DNA from: Bacillus sp. SLBN-46
Lineage (GTDB): Bacteria; Bacillota; Bacilli; Bacillales; Cytobacillaceae
DNA: 64,000 nt
Assembly (NCBI RefSeq): GCF_031453555.1
Contig: NZ_JAVIZM010000001.1
Coordinates: forward strand, 2,983,001-3,047,000
Direction of reading: 5' to 3'
Positions 63,601-64,000 of the stretch are shown here, one piece after another. The translations under genes were made by a program, and so were the position numbers. The notes under the pieces were generated by a model. That model was not told where the DNA came from and searched no databases. It worked only from the letters and a program-made list of their open reading frames with translations. Numbering within the stretch: the stretch's first letter is position 1; each line of letters opens with the position of its first letter.

Positions 63601-64000
63601 ATGAGTTCTCCAGCTAACGATAAATCACTTTCTTCTGAAAGAATTATGAGCTCCTCATAATCCTTTACCAGTGAAGATCCACCTTGTGGAAAGTTTCCGA
63701 TAACAGCATTTTCCAACAAAGTTAATCCTGCAACACCTGGAATTTCTTCTTTTTTATATTCCTTCAGTTTGATAATCCCCTGAGGTGTAAATGAAACATT
63801 CATTTCATGACTCTTTAAAAATGTTACCCATTCTTCGTAATTGTAATTTGTTGAGATTTCGGCTGCTTGTTCAAAGAAATCTTCTGTAAAAGTTAGGTTG
63901 TTTAATTTTTTGAATGCTAAAAACAACGTACGATTAATCTGAGAACCGCCCTCATCTATTTTTAAAACCCACTTTTGTGCATTCACATTGTTTTTTTCAA
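60630..64000 (-). CDS. SF1 DNA helicase fused to a Vsr/DUF559-type nuclease (5' end outside the window)
   Basis: At least 1118 residues; the frame is open to the window edge, and the first in-frame GTG (63986) has no ribosome site, so the N-terminus is missing. Helicase motifs: Walker A HGPPGTGKSQ (about 180), DLVIFDEASQC (about 690), GDEKQLPPSN, WHYRSKYEEL, and the C-terminal NRLNVAVTRAKEGI. The last 110 residues (SPFEEQVYHQLRKLGY, GIECDGAMYHSS about 1050, ERIWSRNWW) are a Vsr/DUF559 endonuclease fold. COG1112-type helicase-nucleases occur in several phage defence systems. Confidence 0.85.
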   Translation of the reverse strand, partial: EKNNVNAQKWVLKIDEGGSQINRTLFLAFKKLNNLTFTEDFFEQAAEISTNYNYEEWVTFLKSHEMNVSFTPQGIIKLKEYKKEEIPGVAGLTLLENAVIGNFPQGGSSLVKDYEELIILSEESDLSLAGELIEPQDNEIESDGELLETGLGKHSNDPEILNLLQADGSQEEIIKEARYKKGLVVHGPPGTGKSQVIVNLITDALQQQKKVLVVCQKRAALDVVYQRLDGLGLSNHVALVHDEKNDRKKLYAKVGAVLEQNQVSFENAINQLSSTSKKLSSQEELLNSIASALYSYQDFGLRLYDLYGLAKPVEESTQIIDLHEVLPALNKDVLDDISEKAYTYAEWFDRFGDEDFPLKERKTFANFTMKEKLEAIEVLNDVIDKAKRAVEYIDSLDHEKITPGYTWLIESKLDKIYPDLEDGTKRTLQGLRLWWWTSVSGKTIIEELLEGGKFKGTSSSEWLTIKKSLVIMHQLGKVTKEMAEEVEKLKKFLNDSFVNGLKNRISEGDIPLHELDKMVEYIHRDFEELQQMDVFWNNCSELEKKVILLLQKKTVNNELTLSDYWVDLLKNSVYVHWIDQTEKRNPQVQKISTNEFSRIRESFAGLIEEKRKIGTQFLIHNLTKKVDNAQTIYARNIRELKHQVGKKRQVWPLRRLVNEFAGNGLVDIMPVWLASPEIVSSIFPLQEGLFDLVIFDEASQCTVESGIPAVYRAKQVIIAGDEKQLPPSNLFQSSFVNDEDEEEEYDTDDSISLLNLAKRRFSEKLLQWHYRSKYEELINYSNHAFYNGHVQIAPNVVPFKSPPAIKWKKVDGRWINQSNEVEAIEVVKILRDILINQPGKTVGIITFNSKQQSKIQDQIDTLVSEDEEFSSVYNQMLTRDLDERVFVKNIENVQGDERDIILFSIAYAKNEEGKVYNRFGMLNQKGGENRLNVAVTRAKEGITVVSSIEPEELNVANTSQLGPKLLRAYLKYVRAVSNSQVEQINAVVQEVNENVNTHVQDKELHFDSPFEEQVYHQLRKLGYNVTTQVGMSGYRIDMAIVHPHDSSRYILGIECDGAMYHSSANAKERDVYRQRFLESRGWTIERIWSRNWWKNSSAEIERIDQKVKELLRSEGVREKVAK

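Overview
The window looks like a chromosomal segment of an endospore-forming, low-GC Firmicute of the family Bacillaceae, close to Bacillus or Neobacillus. This rests on gene content: Spx, the intracellular protease IspA, SstT, a YqxD/UPF0178 protein, a GerPB-like spore protein, a DUF3231 protein and a Met T-box. Many TTG and GTG starts behind strong GGAGG sites fit the same group. No rRNA, CRISPR array or intact insertion sequence was seen.

Layout. 0-11.5 kb is a mosaic of monocistronic housekeeping and resistance genes: a transglutaminase-fold protein, an EF-G-like ribosomal protection protein, TerC, a PAS histidine kinase, a nitroreductase, an MFS pump, DUF3231, Spx, an Rrf2 regulator and GNAT enzymes. 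11.6-19.2 kb holds a DUF4153 membrane protein, an ECF sigma/anti-sigma pair and a CPBP membrane protease cluster beside a MarR regulator. 19.2-21.2 kb is a second-type methionyl-tRNA synthetase under a T-box leader. 21.3-36.3 kb contains a peroxiredoxin with an in-frame UGA, its divergent MarR gene, lipoproteins, a primase-helicase fusion, a RelE/ParE pair and SstT. 36.6-46.2 kb has coiled-coil proteins, IspA, a large 52-bp tandem array, a VWA/macro-domain pair and a LysE exporter. 46.3-51.4 kb has an MFS pump, two tRNAs with an SRP-like small RNA, and a DsbA/FrnE oxidoreductase with an in-frame UGA. 52.4-64 kb is a conflict/defence island: HerA-type ATPase, LHH nuclease and SUKH immunity operon, an EVE-like protein, and an SF1 helicase fused to a Vsr/DUF559-type nuclease that runs off the window.

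The most striking observation is a pair of unlinked genes whose reading frames are interrupted exactly at the catalytic cysteine by UGA. One is the peroxiredoxin (FTFV-UGA-PTEL, codon 66). The other is the FrnE-type DsbA protein (FA-UGA-PFC, codon 11, turning CxxC into UxxC). Each has a good ribosome binding site before the UGA, uninterrupted homology after it, and a perfect stem-loop just downstream in the position of a bacterial SECIS (loop GGUC in the first, UGGAG in the second). The simplest reading is that both are selenoproteins and that the organism has selA, selB, selC and selD outside this window. A nearby lipoprotein broken by a UAA shows that true nonsense mutations also occur here, so the claim needs testing.

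Two repeat classes are also notable. One is a palindromic element of about 55 bp built on GGGGACAGTCCCCC, with five copies and a fragment; it supplies C-terminal tails and stop codons to neighbouring genes. The other is tandem hairpin arrays of 52-bp period between convergent genes, with 14 units near 40.3-41.0 kb and three diverged units near 27.8-28.0 kb.
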